A stretch of DNA of 64,000 bases, taken from NCBI RefSeq assembly GCF_000233955.1, contig NZ_JH376597.1, positions 248,001-312,000 on the forward strand, read 5' to 3'. Within the stretch, counting starts at the first letter, position 1; every line of letters starts with the position of its first letter. Source of the stretch: Paraprevotella clara YIT 11840 (GTDB taxonomy: Bacteria > Bacteroidota > Bacteroidia > Bacteroidales > Bacteroidaceae). The translations under genes and the position numbers were made by a program. The notes below the pieces were generated by a model. It was not told the DNA's origin, made no database searches, and saw only the letters and a program-made list of their open reading frames with translations. This document shows positions 19,701 through 27,796 of the stretch, piece after piece.

Positions 19701-22700
19701 CCTGCAACTTCATGGCACAGGCTGCATTAGCCGGAGAAGAAGCGTCTGCCGTACCGTTACCGTTAAAGGTCACATAATACACTCCTTTATCATCAGGCTT
19801 AACCATATCTTCATTCTTGCGTTCGTAAGCACCGGCGTCCACCGTACAGTCTTTCACGCGGTCGGTGTAATCCATATCGGTGTAATCGAACAAGTCTATC
19901 GTATTACCATCTATCTCAATAATATTTTCACCCATATTCAAGGCTATACATCCGGCCTTCAGATGATAATTTCCGACTACGCTATTTTCAAACAGCTCAA
20001 TATTCCCTTTCTTACAATTCTTAAACTCTATTTGTGTTCCGTAATTATCAATCTTCTCGGAAATGGAATTGTAACAAGCCATCTTTCCTGCATTCGATGC
20101 CAAATCCTTATCGCCGGTCAACCCTTTATACCCAGTATTTCCAACAGTAATACAATTATACAACAAAAGTCTGCCGTTCGGGTCGCTGTTGTCATCATGG
20201 TACACACAAATACCGCCATTTCCACGGGTTGTGTGTTCTGTACTATTTCCTACTACCGTATTATTGAAGAACTCTCCGTTCTCAATGAAGAAACCGCCGC
20301 CATCCGCATGCACTCCAACTGTTTTGTTTCCACTGACAACACAGTTATAAGCCGTACCGTCGTATAAATATCCTCCGCCACCATAAGCTGTATGCTGATT
20401 ACTCCGTCCTAAGGTATTATTCGTAATATAACAGTTTACAAGGGAACCTTGGTCGCAATACACACCGCCACCACGCAATTCCTTATTCGTATTGGTACTG
20501 GAATTTATATTGTCGGTCACAATACTGTTGGCCAATGTCACATTGGTAAATATCAACGCTCCGGCACCGCCGTTTCGTTTTCCGCTATCACCCAAATAAC
20601 TTATCTCATTTGAATTGATATAACCGTTTGTCAGTGTGAAACCATCCCAAGTTGTAGGCGTTCCAAAACGATTGGAACTCTCTGCCATCTGATAGTCGCC
20701 TTTGCCCGTTCCCACATAAATATATTCACCACCGGAAACATACTTGTGCGTACCTTTGCCCTCACCCACTTCGTTATAGCCGGGCTTGGTCAATATATGC
20801 GTACAAATTCCGGGAGTGGCAAAATCAGGAGACGATGTGGAATAATATCTCGACTCCTCCGCCTTTCTGTGAGTTGACAAGTTCGAAGCAGCCAGATAAT
20901 ATGCCTCTTTTGGATTAAATTCCACGTACTCTCCGTTTTCATTTTCCGTATATTTATACCAACGTTCATCAAATACAACTCCTCCTTCCTGCGTTATAGA
21001 ATGGGTTCCAAAACCAACTCCTACTTGTACAAAAAACTTCTCTACATAATATTCAAAACCACCATTCCAATAAGACCCGGTTCTATAGGAATAAGCCGTT
21101 CTCTCTGACGCCGTACAATGCTTATACGTCCCATTTCCTGCACTTGTTTGATAATAGGCATCTTCATTAATATTAACATAAACATAATTGGCAATGCCCT
21201 GTACTGCCTCTACATAGTCTCCACCGTTCTGCGACCATACATAGCCGCCACCGGAAGCCTCCTCATAATGCTCTTCTGCTTTTATATAATCACCTTTATT
21301 TGCACCTACATATTCATAAGATATGCTACTTGCATTTATCGGATTGTATTTGTCGGCCTGTCCTAACACACGGCGTGTGGTTGCTTGGTCTTTCGTTTTA
21401 GGCATGAGAATCGTTTCATAATCTTCCGCCTTGTAAGTCCCGTCATGATATACGAATTTGGAAACAAACGGATGCCGTTCGTCCATACCCGGTGCTCCGC
21501 TATTTGGGAAAGCACCGTATACATTCACTCCTTCCAAAATCTCAAAACAGTTTTGCGAGCCGCTCTTAGGGTCTTGCTCATAAGTACCGGCAGCCACCCA
21601 CACCTGCGGCCTCGCTCCATTCGGAAGTTTGATACCAGCCGCCGTTTCCACAGCCTTACGTACTGTGGCAAAAGGTTTTTCCCACGACAGACCATAGCCA
21701 TCGGTATCTTTACCGGTATTCCGTACATAATATACCGTACCACTCTCCGGCAAATCAGCCTCGTACGCTCCCAAGTCAGGTATACCTCCCAAGTCACGTC
21801 CCCGTCCGGAGATGTCTTCGGCGACACCCGCTACCGCCGTGGCTTGATTAATCAAAACGGCCGCATCCGTAGAACTGGTCAGCGGACGGAACTCTGAATA
21901 TCCTCCTAAATACGTATCATAGCCTAAAGTAGCTCCCTGCACATTCGTCGGATTGGCAAAGTTCTTGGCCCCATCGGCCGATGACGTCTTCAAACTTTGC
22001 GTGTCTCTTCCGGACGTATTTCCGGCACTGAACGAGGTGGAATAATTTCCTCCCGGTGCGGCACCCTTATTGTTCACCACCGTAACATAATGCATCGTCA
22101 AGTTGTTTGCAGCAATAACCGAAGCACTCTCCGTCGTATTCGTATTATTGTTCACCACGCAATTCACCAACGTCAAATTGCTGCCGTCTTGTGCAGAAAT
22201 AGCCGCAGCCTCCACGGCCGTATTGTTTTCGAAAACCGTGTTGCGTACCGTTACCGTAGCCCCTTTGCCCACCAGCATACCGGCTCCGGACTTGTATGTG
22301 CTCGACACGGCATAACCGCCCACGACATGGAAACCATCGATTTCCACATTGGCACCTTCGGCCACTGTGATACAATGGTATAACCCATCCTCCAAAGCCT
22401 TGCCTTTGGGATTACCGTCTATCACGGAACGGTACTCCAAAGGTTTGCGTGCAGCACTGCCATCCTCTACGCGATAGCCGCCTTTGATAACCAACGGCAA
22501 ACTCGTTTTCAGCACATTGATAGTAGCCGTCTTGGGGTCGAGATTAGTAAAACTGTAACGCGGATAGCAATCGCCTTCACGTACCAAAATCTCAAACCGT
22601 TCAACTCCGTCCGTCGCCTGCACATTGGCAAAATATTCTATCGCTTCGTTGATCGAACGGTAAGCCTTAGCCCAAGAACTTCCGTCGTGTTCTGCATCCG

Positions 22701-25599
22701 TACAACTTACATCGACATAAAGACGCCATACCTTATTATCCGGTTCATGTTCAAGGGTTCTTTTTTTCGTCATCACAGCTCCTACGCTCGGCTTTTGAGC
22801 AAACAGATCCCCTTTGATATCCAACTCGGGAGCCAATACCACTTCCTCGGGGAAACGTCCTAATTCCAAACCTATAGAACGCAAGTTAGAACCTTTCTGC
22901 GGGAACCAATAATACTCCACCTTCTTCAAGTTCGCGTCCACTCCTCCCTGGCTGGGCATGCCGCTCTGTTCAAAATCAGGCGTAATAACCCCTTCTGCAT
23001 CAGAAGAGTTGTCATCACTCAAAGACACCATGTCCTGTTGGAGCGTATTGTTCCATACAGAGTTGTTCATGCCCGACACTGCCGTATTGAAGAAACGTAC
23101 GGTCTTCACCGTAGGATTCACGGCATACATCGGCACGTTTCTCTCCTTAATCAGATTGTTCCACAATACGGAATTAACCGAAAGGCTGTAACCTTTCACA
23201 TACAGTCCGCCCGTTTGTGCCGATTCGTTGTCGGCAGGGTCCACCGTACCCACGGAGACATTGTTGACCATCGTGGTTTGCAGCATCACACCTCCTTGGT
23301 TACAATAGACCGCACCGTTGTGGCGGCTCGTATTGTTGCTCACCACCGACGTAGACAATATCTGATATTCGGGGTGCATGCTACCGTCCGTCCACTCCGT
23401 ATCGGAAACCATATAGACGGCAGCCCCGTCGTAACCCGAATTATTCGTCAGCATGGAACGCAGCACGATACCGGAATTGTCCACATAAACGGCTCCTCCC
23501 TGCTGTCCTTCATTATTATACAGCAACGAACCGATGATGCGTCCGCCATAAAGGTATACACCACCACCTTTTCCCGTGGCTGCATTCTCCGTCACCACGC
23601 AATTTGTAAGGTTTGCATTTCCGGCCATATAGACTCCGGCTCCGCGGTCGCCGAAGAAATTTTCTTTCGTACCTTTAGCCTCCTGAGCCGACCCTCCTTT
23701 GATGGTCACTCCGTCGAGCACGGTCACATTCTTGAACGCAGTACCGTCCGGTTGGGCGAACCATACCACGTGATTGGAATTACTGCCTGTCACGCTCCAT
23801 TTATTATCAGCCGTATTATATTCACATTTTCCTCCGCCCGTTGCAGCTCCTCCATAGGCATTCCCCACAAACACGGTAGAATGTTTGTACTGCCAAGGCA
23901 TGCTTCCTTTTTTATTATCCCGCTCAGCTCTGGTGGTCTCATTCCCTTCAAACCCGCCATACACGCTCACGCCATCTTTCATGACGAAAGCCGCCGAACG
24001 GTCGGTACTTTCACCGCTCATATAAACTGAAGGCTGGTAAGTACCGGCTGCCACCCATACTTCTCCACCTTGGCCTCCGTCCGCCAATTTGTTAATGGCA
24101 GCCTGTACACTTTTAAGAGCATTGCCCCAATCAGAGCCGTTCTTGCTGTCATCTCCATCCGGCTTTACACGCAAGATACGGTCGACCGGCACAGCCTGAA
24201 ACTCGTATGCACCGATATCCGTCGCTTTGCCCACTGTTCGCGCACTTCCACCCAAATCATAGCCTCCATACGTTGCCGAAGCATAGGCATCATCCTGGCC
24301 TTTGTCGATAAAGGCAGATCCTTCGAGTGCCTGCCAGTTCCAAAGCGGATAAGCATTATAAAGCCAGTTGAAATCGCGGTCGAAACTCGTTTTCAAAGAG
24401 GGCGAAGCAAAAAAAGGCGATGCCTGCGAACGGTCATTATTCTTGTCGCTTACATATACATTTCCAAAAACATCCACACGATTGGAGCCTTCACCCTCAA
24501 CCTCGTGATAAGAAGAATTTCTAAATCCGGGAGTAAACTCAGAAAACAACGTGGTATTGCCCCAAACTACGGTATTGACGACCTTAGCATTCTCATTTTT
24601 ACCACTATTATCCGTGAGGTCCACACCTGCCACAGTATTACGGGCAATCGTAGAGTTAAGCACGCTCGCATCAGGAGAAATACGCACTCCGCCGTTTTCG
24701 TTGTTGAAGATCGAGGTGTTGACCACAGTACCCTTACCGGCGATGTAAATACCGCCGCCTTTGTTGGCCACTTCCGCTATCAATCCGGCCTCATTATTAT
24801 ATACCACACATTGGTTAATATAAGAATTGCTGCTGGTAACCTTTCCCGCCTTCTCGTCCACATAAATAGCTCCGCCGTTCTGTACGGCATAATTGTTAAA
24901 GAAGAAACAACGTTCTATACGGTAAGCACAAGAGTATGTTTCATGTCCCGTCACCAATACACCACCACCATTCACTGAGGCATGACCGCCCACAATCGTA
25001 AAACCGTCCAAAACGGAAACGGCATCGTTTATATTGTTCGCAACGCTGTTATTGAGGTTCATCGTCAACACATGCTCTGCATTGTCCGAACGAAGAGCGT
25101 TGGAAGAGCTAATCAAATTGACATGGTCGATCGTGTCGTTCATACTAATATCGCCCGAAAGGATAGAGCGACATGCGAAATTATAGGCTTTACCCAAAGT
25201 TGCACGTTGCTCCAAAGAAGTCTCATTTCCTTTGAAACCGCCGTAAAGCTTCACGCCGGCCTTCAACGTCCAGCCCTCTTTAGGAGCCAAATAAACCTGT
25301 CGGTATTCGTTACTATTTTTACGGATTTCCTCGAAACCCTGCACCCAGATTTCTTCGCCGGGCAGCGCTTGCTGCAAAGCTTCTTCGAGGGTGACCAATT
25401 TTGCTTTATCCGTACTTGACCAAGCCCCATCAATGGGTAACCCGTTGTAATCTACCGGGGCGTTTCCATCCGGTGTCACATAAAAATCCTGTGCCATGGC
25501 CATTTGCGTGGACATCAGCCCACACAGACACACAAGCGTGCCGAGAAACCTTGTTCCCTCCTTCTTGCGATTTGACAGATATGTTAACAATATATTCAT
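13762..25599 (-). CDS. Giant secreted beta-helix protein, last gene of fimbrial operon
   Basis: About 3945 residues from the ATG at 25599; the frame is open 22 codons further, but the signal peptide (RFLGTLVCLCGLMSTQMAMAQ) fits this start. I read eight right-handed parallel beta-helix modules. Most open with a strand such as YYVRNTGKDTDGYGLSW and pass through VWVAAGTY, GVxVYGGFxGNE, LDGxTIxGG, NCVVxxNxAxxGGGVY and VVWGN motifs; several end in D(I/L/V)GAYE. Approximate starts: residues 38, 474, 955, 1285, 1936, 2352, 2866, 3186. A tyrosine-rich insertion lies at about 1423-1636. The last ~500 residues are a non-helical beta region ending in a DUF6383 domain. It starts 22 bases after the accessory lipoprotein gene, so it belongs to the operon. 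I infer an adhesin, fimbrial tip or surface glycan-binding protein; no ligand or enzymatic site is recognisable. Confidence 0.85.
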   Translation of the reverse strand: MNILLTYLSNRKKEGTRFLGTLVCLCGLMSTQMAMAQDFYVTPDGNAPVDYNGLPIDGAWSSTDKAKLVTLEEALQQALPGEEIWVQGFEEIRKNSNEYRQVYLAPKEGWTLKAGVKLYGGFKGNETSLEQRATLGKAYNFACRSILSGDISMNDTIDHVNLISSSNALRSDNAEHVLTMNLNNSVANNINDAVSVLDGFTIVGGHASVNGGGVLVTGHETYSCAYRIERCFFFNNYAVQNGGAIYVDEKAGKVTSSNSYINQCVVYNNEAGLIAEVANKGGGIYIAGKGTVVNTSIFNNENGGVRISPDASVLNSTIARNTVAGVDLTDNSGKNENAKVVNTVVWGNTTLFSEFTPGFRNSSYHEVEGEGSNRVDVFGNVYVSDKNNDRSQASPFFASPSLKTSFDRDFNWLYNAYPLWNWQALEGSAFIDKGQDDAYASATYGGYDLGGSARTVGKATDIGAYEFQAVPVDRILRVKPDGDDSKNGSDWGNALKSVQAAINKLADGGQGGEVWVAAGTYQPSVYMSGESTDRSAAFVMKDGVSVYGGFEGNETTRAERDNKKGSMPWQYKHSTVFVGNAYGGAATGGGKCEYNTADNKWSVTGSNSNHVVWFAQPDGTAFKNVTVLDGVTIKGGSAQEAKGTKENFFGDRGAGVYMAGNANLTNCVVTENAATGKGGGVYLYGGRIIGSLLYNNEGQQGGAVYVDNSGIVLRSMLTNNSGYDGAAVYMVSDTEWTDGSMHPEYQILSTSVVSNNTSRHNGAVYCNQGGVMLQTTMVNNVSVGTVDPADNESAQTGGLYVKGYSLSVNSVLWNNLIKERNVPMYAVNPTVKTVRFFNTAVSGMNNSVWNNTLQQDMVSLSDDNSSDAEGVITPDFEQSGMPSQGGVDANLKKVEYYWFPQKGSNLRSIGLELGRFPEEVVLAPELDIKGDLFAQKPSVGAVMTKKRTLEHEPDNKVWRLYVDVSCTDAEHDGSSWAKAYRSINEAIEYFANVQATDGVERFEILVREGDCYPRYSFTNLDPKTATINVLKTSLPLVIKGGYRVEDGSAARKPLEYRSVIDGNPKGKALEDGLYHCITVAEGANVEIDGFHVVGGYAVSSTYKSGAGMLVGKGATVTVRNTVFENNTAVEAAAISAQDGSNLTLVNCVVNNNTNTTESASVIAANNLTMHYVTVVNNKGAAPGGNYSTSFSAGNTSGRDTQSLKTSSADGAKNFANPTNVQGATLGYDTYLGGYSEFRPLTSSTDAAVLINQATAVAGVAEDISGRGRDLGGIPDLGAYEADLPESGTVYYVRNTGKDTDGYGLSWEKPFATVRKAVETAAGIKLPNGARPQVWVAAGTYEQDPKSGSQNCFEILEGVNVYGAFPNSGAPGMDERHPFVSKFVYHDGTYKAEDYETILMPKTKDQATTRRVLGQADKYNPINASSISYEYVGANKGDYIKAEEHYEEASGGGYVWSQNGGDYVEAVQGIANYVYVNINEDAYYQTSAGNGTYKHCTASERTAYSYRTGSYWNGGFEYYVEKFFVQVGVGFGTHSITQEGGVVFDERWYKYTENENGEYVEFNPKEAYYLAASNLSTHRKAEESRYYSTSSPDFATPGICTHILTKPGYNEVGEGKGTHKYVSGGEYIYVGTGKGDYQMAESSNRFGTPTTWDGFTLTNGYINSNEISYLGDSGKRNGGAGALIFTNVTLANSIVTDNINSSTNTNKELRGGGVYCDQGSLVNCYITNNTLGRSNQHTAYGGGGYLYDGTAYNCVVSGNKTVGVHADGGGFFIENGEFFNNTVVGNSTEHTTRGNGGICVYHDDNSDPNGRLLLYNCITVGNTGYKGLTGDKDLASNAGKMACYNSISEKIDNYGTQIEFKNCKKGNIELFENSVVGNYHLKAGCIALNMGENIIEIDGNTIDLFDYTDMDYTDRVKDCTVDAGAYERKNEDMVKPDDKGVYYVTFNGNGTADASSPANAACAMKLQEVLNAAGQRVTEGNTAIVKIAGYESYTTVYHSNTLANPNDPKSYTFVIPEGVTVMGGYNEGSYVGGIYQNDGNWNDDNRNAAQYMTVLSAVSDEAGGRQAVNGYHAVQFGQDGTAALDKQTVLDGVYLEDGLATASSGSGSFNTRGGGAVVPKGAHIRNCVVRNNEAIEGGGLFVLPGGMVSGCGVMQNKADKGAGMYLSAEDGVTKDNRAHVISGTVVENEAAEVGGGFYLEDGAALTVNTVVWGNTAPSDKNISGVTDEKFEDALFGGIDTEENGKGGFYPFNNCFVETYELPGNYGNHKMEADKDLYFKGYYIPRPFSLLVKGGTTSVLQQELQSKNEVAAYDMQGISRIQQQGAQDLEKIDAGAYAYLGGSMRMPRNEGEIIKRIFVSLTANVELSNEEAGREDELKGCSFYTGLASLDEALDYINKVRATDFGEDTDFEIWMAEGTYKPRNARKDADPETGEPNQRQNSFVIPQGVQIFGGFSGEENYSYGLDKLFNKGELKDLKESTDADILNLLDARESGDLNSNGITEPWEMAHPTILSGHVNLSAKEKNVYHVLYSKADAQVSDLGGVTLDGLTIMDGETYNVMKGRSEVGRGAGIYTVGVDYKLVRCRLLNNKAVRGGAVYALNANVTSVGSIFAGNGTVEDAEIGNDVDESEGWNIRGGALYLAGADKAYWLKAVNTLWANNGTDIGTEDNPSWGGAVAVSGIGEVDLMNNTFVRNKAGQYAAVYVESTSNNASKMTNTAVWGNECAGNPVHLATTGINNSAFDVELGVQTNGFVLLDQENNAVNGPRFDDPSTVAGTEGNKVSAKWEPVAISVLVDAGDGQLAAAESDMTQATGAYKEWMTGDFASYNTLYMKSTASRYAGPTGPDGKPMVKKIDIGVFEYQYPEKLSDRDIVYVATTESGKRDGSSWDNATSDLRGALNAMANATGGLKTEKEVHIKSGTYTMGNNLIVGDIAYQISMSGTDNTYVSALTVNGSYNESGIQDFGEPTVLAGGGSDKSVTLLSVATNGKPVSVSGLSFQNARGGLNATTSGNGKLTLKNSAFRKTGEFGMKISDAADEGALIANTLFADGETGLNVVSSSQVEVVNATFANNNVAGINGSAEVYNSVAWNSGTAGFSGATAGNGNKVLNAENTDLENGPNFVDPNNDDILKRDYNIRPSFTLLNQGRNESYTSHVASDLGSEQDLAGKHRVVGERIDVGAYEYASELSQYIYVKQGVAGSDNSGSSWEHAISDLQGAVDLATVYANTSSGNNGYVFVHQNVESNEQLHLTRGGVKVYGGMNTETVAEDNSVEKVLMARSGLLETADRSALKGGVTVSGASVVDGFEVSGTSSVEGNGILGTSILTAGASILVGTNGILYNTLADGATVNGEGKAVNVTVVNSGRLTTGQKQNVVQNGSENGYVTDGYWKYQLKETDETNIDKGSDDGLQAIMTMVGHEKDIAGNKRIRNQVDNGCFETWNIVGGEGVNFATVTDDDYPHGKSVVYVREGHELRLERDYAASSPFNPGFLLLEHGAGLWGNGKRVDLRNFAAERKLTATNGYKDLVAMPFRLKEMTVNGNDGLEASNVKAYRYNGLERAKYDYKFASKDSKAWQDVSADLSAVTEGLLFEAQGSPVQDVKLRFYGTSYEEDGQPKNVVLQKYNFNSPWSSSSDTGDKFTHKENMSWNLFGSPYLCTMNYEDMEYGRVIYGYANNGYYTDGMGADGERTQGNIPVGSAVFTQTATLKETETFTVGMRKAEIDHNTRSTKLALYVASAAGKRGLEENDGIYDELQLTAVPSEEASTEFDLARDGVKWMNDNGEPEIFAVRDGGRYSLLSAIDREGTIGVGVSLPEAGMYSIGIPEDCEAEDYEYVMLKDAATGKAADLKEGAYSFRTAEAGVAEGRFTLSFKRMDADQRHAIYVKSGMGKATVFGVNDGDVVTVVTVDGKAVAVEEAVGSEVTFALAKGAYLFKVAGADGRTTVVKAMVR

Positions 25600-25621
25600 G
25601 CTTATAGTATATTTATGGTTT

Positions 25622-26626
25622 TTATTTTGATGTCGATGTAGACGGGATAAGAGAGATATTACCATCCCCGGTAAAACTTTCCCCTTTTACGGTGAAATTC
25701 ACCTTATGCCAAGTAGCCCGTCCCAATTTGTCATTGAAAGTTGCGATATAGGTTTTGCTCCCCTTCGGAGTCTCATTTGTAGCGTAATCCACAATAAAAC
25801 GGAATTTGTTCGCCACGCCCGGAAAAGTATAGAAATAGGTTCGACCGTTGCGTTCGCTGATTGGGCTGTTCGCTTTATAGGCAGACTTATAGATGTCATT
25901 CGCATCGCCAAGAGAAGGCAATTGCTGTATTTCATTTTCCGGGAAAAAAAGCCCGCTGTCCAAACCGAAAAATTCAATCTCGTTCATCTTCACCTTGGTA
26001 TATACACCGCTCGCATAAGCGTCTTCCACATCCCATTGCACGTCCACTTTCGTAATCAGACGCGACAATATGATGTGCAATTCCGTCCTTTCGTCTTTCT
26101 TAATCTCCATTGGCGCGTCCCCACTCGCAAGCTTCGCCCCACTGAACAAGCTGAGCATATAAGCCTTTTTATCCTCAGGAGTTGTGATATTACTCAACCG
26201 TGCCGTTCTCAAGTTCTTTATGGCCTCTTCGTTCGAGGCCGACACAGTCGGTGCACCCGCTACTGTCTTGTAAGCCACCCCATAAAGCCCTTTCAACGTC
26301 CCGGCATAGGCATTAAACGGATGAGGGTTAGCGGCCACCAGTTCCTCTTTTGTCAGCGTATATTGCAACACTTGTCCCCAGTCGTACACCAAGAATAAGT
26401 CCAGTTTATCCCAATCGGCCACATCGTCACCCGGTGATTCACCCGGATCGCCCATATCTTTCAGCACGGGAATATCCAATCTGATACCCACCGACACTTC
26501 GCAATCCTTCTCACGAACCGGCTCCGCTCCCGGGCCTTCATCATTGTCGCTGCACGCCGCAAAAAGAGGAAGGCACACCACAAGCCATAACCCCCATTCC
26601 AAGATTTTATTCCAATGTTTTTTCAT
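25622..26626 (-). CDS. Fimbrial accessory lipoprotein (minor fimbrillin-like)
   Basis: A 334-residue lipoprotein, MKKHWNKILEWGLWLVVCLPLFAAC with the lipobox Cys at residue 25. The ATG at 26626 is chosen over a start 28 codons upstream because it begins the signal sequence and avoids overlap with the preceding gene. The body is rich in beta segments and has the shape of FimB/Mfa2- or fimbrillin-type proteins: an early CEVSVGIRLDIP strand, a central LSRLITKVDVQWDV segment that recurs in fimbrillin folds, and a C-terminal WHKVNFTVKG strand. I cannot place it in a named family with certainty. Between the Mfa2-type gene and the giant gene, it is likely a minor pilin or adaptor linking shaft and tip. 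Confidence 0.6.
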   Translation of the reverse strand: MKKHWNKILEWGLWLVVCLPLFAACSDNDEGPGAEPVREKDCEVSVGIRLDIPVLKDMGDPGESPGDDVADWDKLDLFLVYDWGQVLQYTLTKEELVAANPHPFNAYAGTLKGLYGVAYKTVAGAPTVSASNEEAIKNLRTARLSNITTPEDKKAYMLSLFSGAKLASGDAPMEIKKDERTELHIILSRLITKVDVQWDVEDAYASGVYTKVKMNEIEFFGLDSGLFFPENEIQQLPSLGDANDIYKSAYKANSPISERNGRTYFYTFPGVANKFRFIVDYATNETPKGSKTYIATFNDKLGRATWHKVNFTVKGESFTGDGNISLIPSTSTSK

Positions 26627-26654
26627 ATCTTGTTTCTCCTCTCTTTCCTTAGGT

Positions 26655-27617
26655 TTACATTTCCTGGTCGTAATCGTTACCAGGCTTCCAGTCGGTGTTG
26701 ATTTCCACACCGGCCGTTACGTCTACGGCTTCGCCGCTCCCGTCCGAAATGTTGAACGTGGCTTCCAGCACACGTCCGGCCCGAATCGGGTCTTCCACGG
26801 TGAATATATGTTGTATGGTTCTGTCTTCGCATTCGGAATAGAAATACAGCTTCCAGTGGCCTTCGCCTTCCGCCCTGCGGTACACGCTTCCGCCGGTGCA
26901 GGGATAGCTGTAGAATTCAAACTCGGTGAGCCGTGCCGCCTCGGTCACTTTGAAGTCCGATGCGTCCGTCCTCAGCCGGTCGTTGCTGATGTAAGCGTCC
27001 TCCCAGCACAAGAATCCTTGTTGCGTGCGGGAGAGATAGCATTTGATGTTTCTCATCGTCTCGGGGTGGTTCACGTGAAGTTTCACCTTGCCCACCACCG
27101 GGCTCATCAATACGGTGTAATGTTCCGTCTTTTCTTCCTCCATCCGCATGCTCAGCACGCCGGAGAAAGGCGGATAGGCCAAAGCCTTGATGGTGTCCGG
27201 GGAGATGGGCGTTTCGTCCACCACCACGTCTTCCAACACGTTGTCGAACGTGTGCAGACCGCCTCCCACGCGGTCGTTGTTGTGGTTGGCCACGGCCAGG
27301 TGGTCGTAGTTGTCCACAGGGAGCGTCACCTTGAAAAACAGTTCCTCCGGCATGTCTTCGGGCTGGAACACAAGGTCACGGTAAAGATTTTGCGGCGAAT
27401 TCCAGAAACCCAGATGAAGGGACAGCAGTTCGGCCTCGAACTCGGGATCCACGCCGTGTTGCAAGTCGATTTGATAGGACACCGTAATTTCCCTCATCTC
27501 TACATTGGGCGGACAGTCGGACAAATCCTCGTCCACACAAGCCGTCAACGACAAAGCCGCCCCGGCCCATAGTCCTAACTTATATATATATGTATCTATC
27601 TTCTTCATAGGTTTCAT
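26655..27617 (-). CDS. FimB/Mfa2-family fimbrial anchor lipoprotein
   Basis: A 320-residue lipoprotein starting at the ATG at 27617, which has AGGTGG at proper distance; 27608 is an alternative. The signal ends at LSLTAC (Cys near 27) and is followed by VDEDLSDCPPN, the typical (E/D)DLS-x-CP motif of FimB/Mfa2 proteins. In Porphyromonas gingivalis Mfa2 anchors the short fimbria in the outer membrane and controls its length. The gene follows the major pilin gene after a gap of about 180 bases containing strong hairpins, and precedes the accessory lipoprotein gene by 28 bases. The anchor role is by homology. Confidence 0.8.
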   Translation of the reverse strand: MKPMKKIDTYIYKLGLWAGAALSLTACVDEDLSDCPPNVEMREITVSYQIDLQHGVDPEFEAELLSLHLGFWNSPQNLYRDLVFQPEDMPEELFFKVTLPVDNYDHLAVANHNNDRVGGGLHTFDNVLEDVVVDETPISPDTIKALAYPPFSGVLSMRMEEEKTEHYTVLMSPVVGKVKLHVNHPETMRNIKCYLSRTQQGFLCWEDAYISNDRLRTDASDFKVTEAARLTEFEFYSYPCTGGSVYRRAEGEGHWKLYFYSECEDRTIQHIFTVEDPIRAGRVLEATFNISDGSGEAVDVTAGVEINTDWKPGNDYDQEM

Positions 27618-27658
27618 AAAAGCCACCTTTCAAATTAATTCATTGGTTTTAAAATCAA

Positions 27659-27757
27659 GCAGCGCGGCTGCACGCCCCGGACTGCCGCGCAGCACAAGGC
27701 CGCACAATCCGCGCTGCGATGAGTCTGCGGCGCAGCGGCTGTCAGGCCGCTATGCGC
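27659..27757 (-). promoter_or_regulatory. GC-rich hairpin cluster after the major pilin gene
   Basis: In an otherwise AT-rich spacer, GCAGCGCGG (27659-27667) is a perfect inverted match to CCGCGCTGC (27709-27717). A second hairpin pairs GCGC-AGCGGC (27730-27739) with GCCGCT-(AT)-GCGC (27746-27757) around TGTCAG. No T-run follows on the minus strand. The position, directly after the pilin gene and before the anchor gene, suggests partial termination or 3'-end protection that would make pilin mRNA more abundant than anchor and tip mRNA. That role is inference. Confidence 0.5.
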
Positions 27758-27796
27758 CACAGGATTTGTCCTCCACCAGGGAAGGAAACTACTTTT

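Noticed and set aside
18637-20367. 576-codon plus-strand open frame inside the giant gene
   Set aside because: Its translation is low-complexity (Ile/His/Ser-rich) and mirrors the beta-helix gene on the other strand. Long antisense frames are expected from that repetitive composition.
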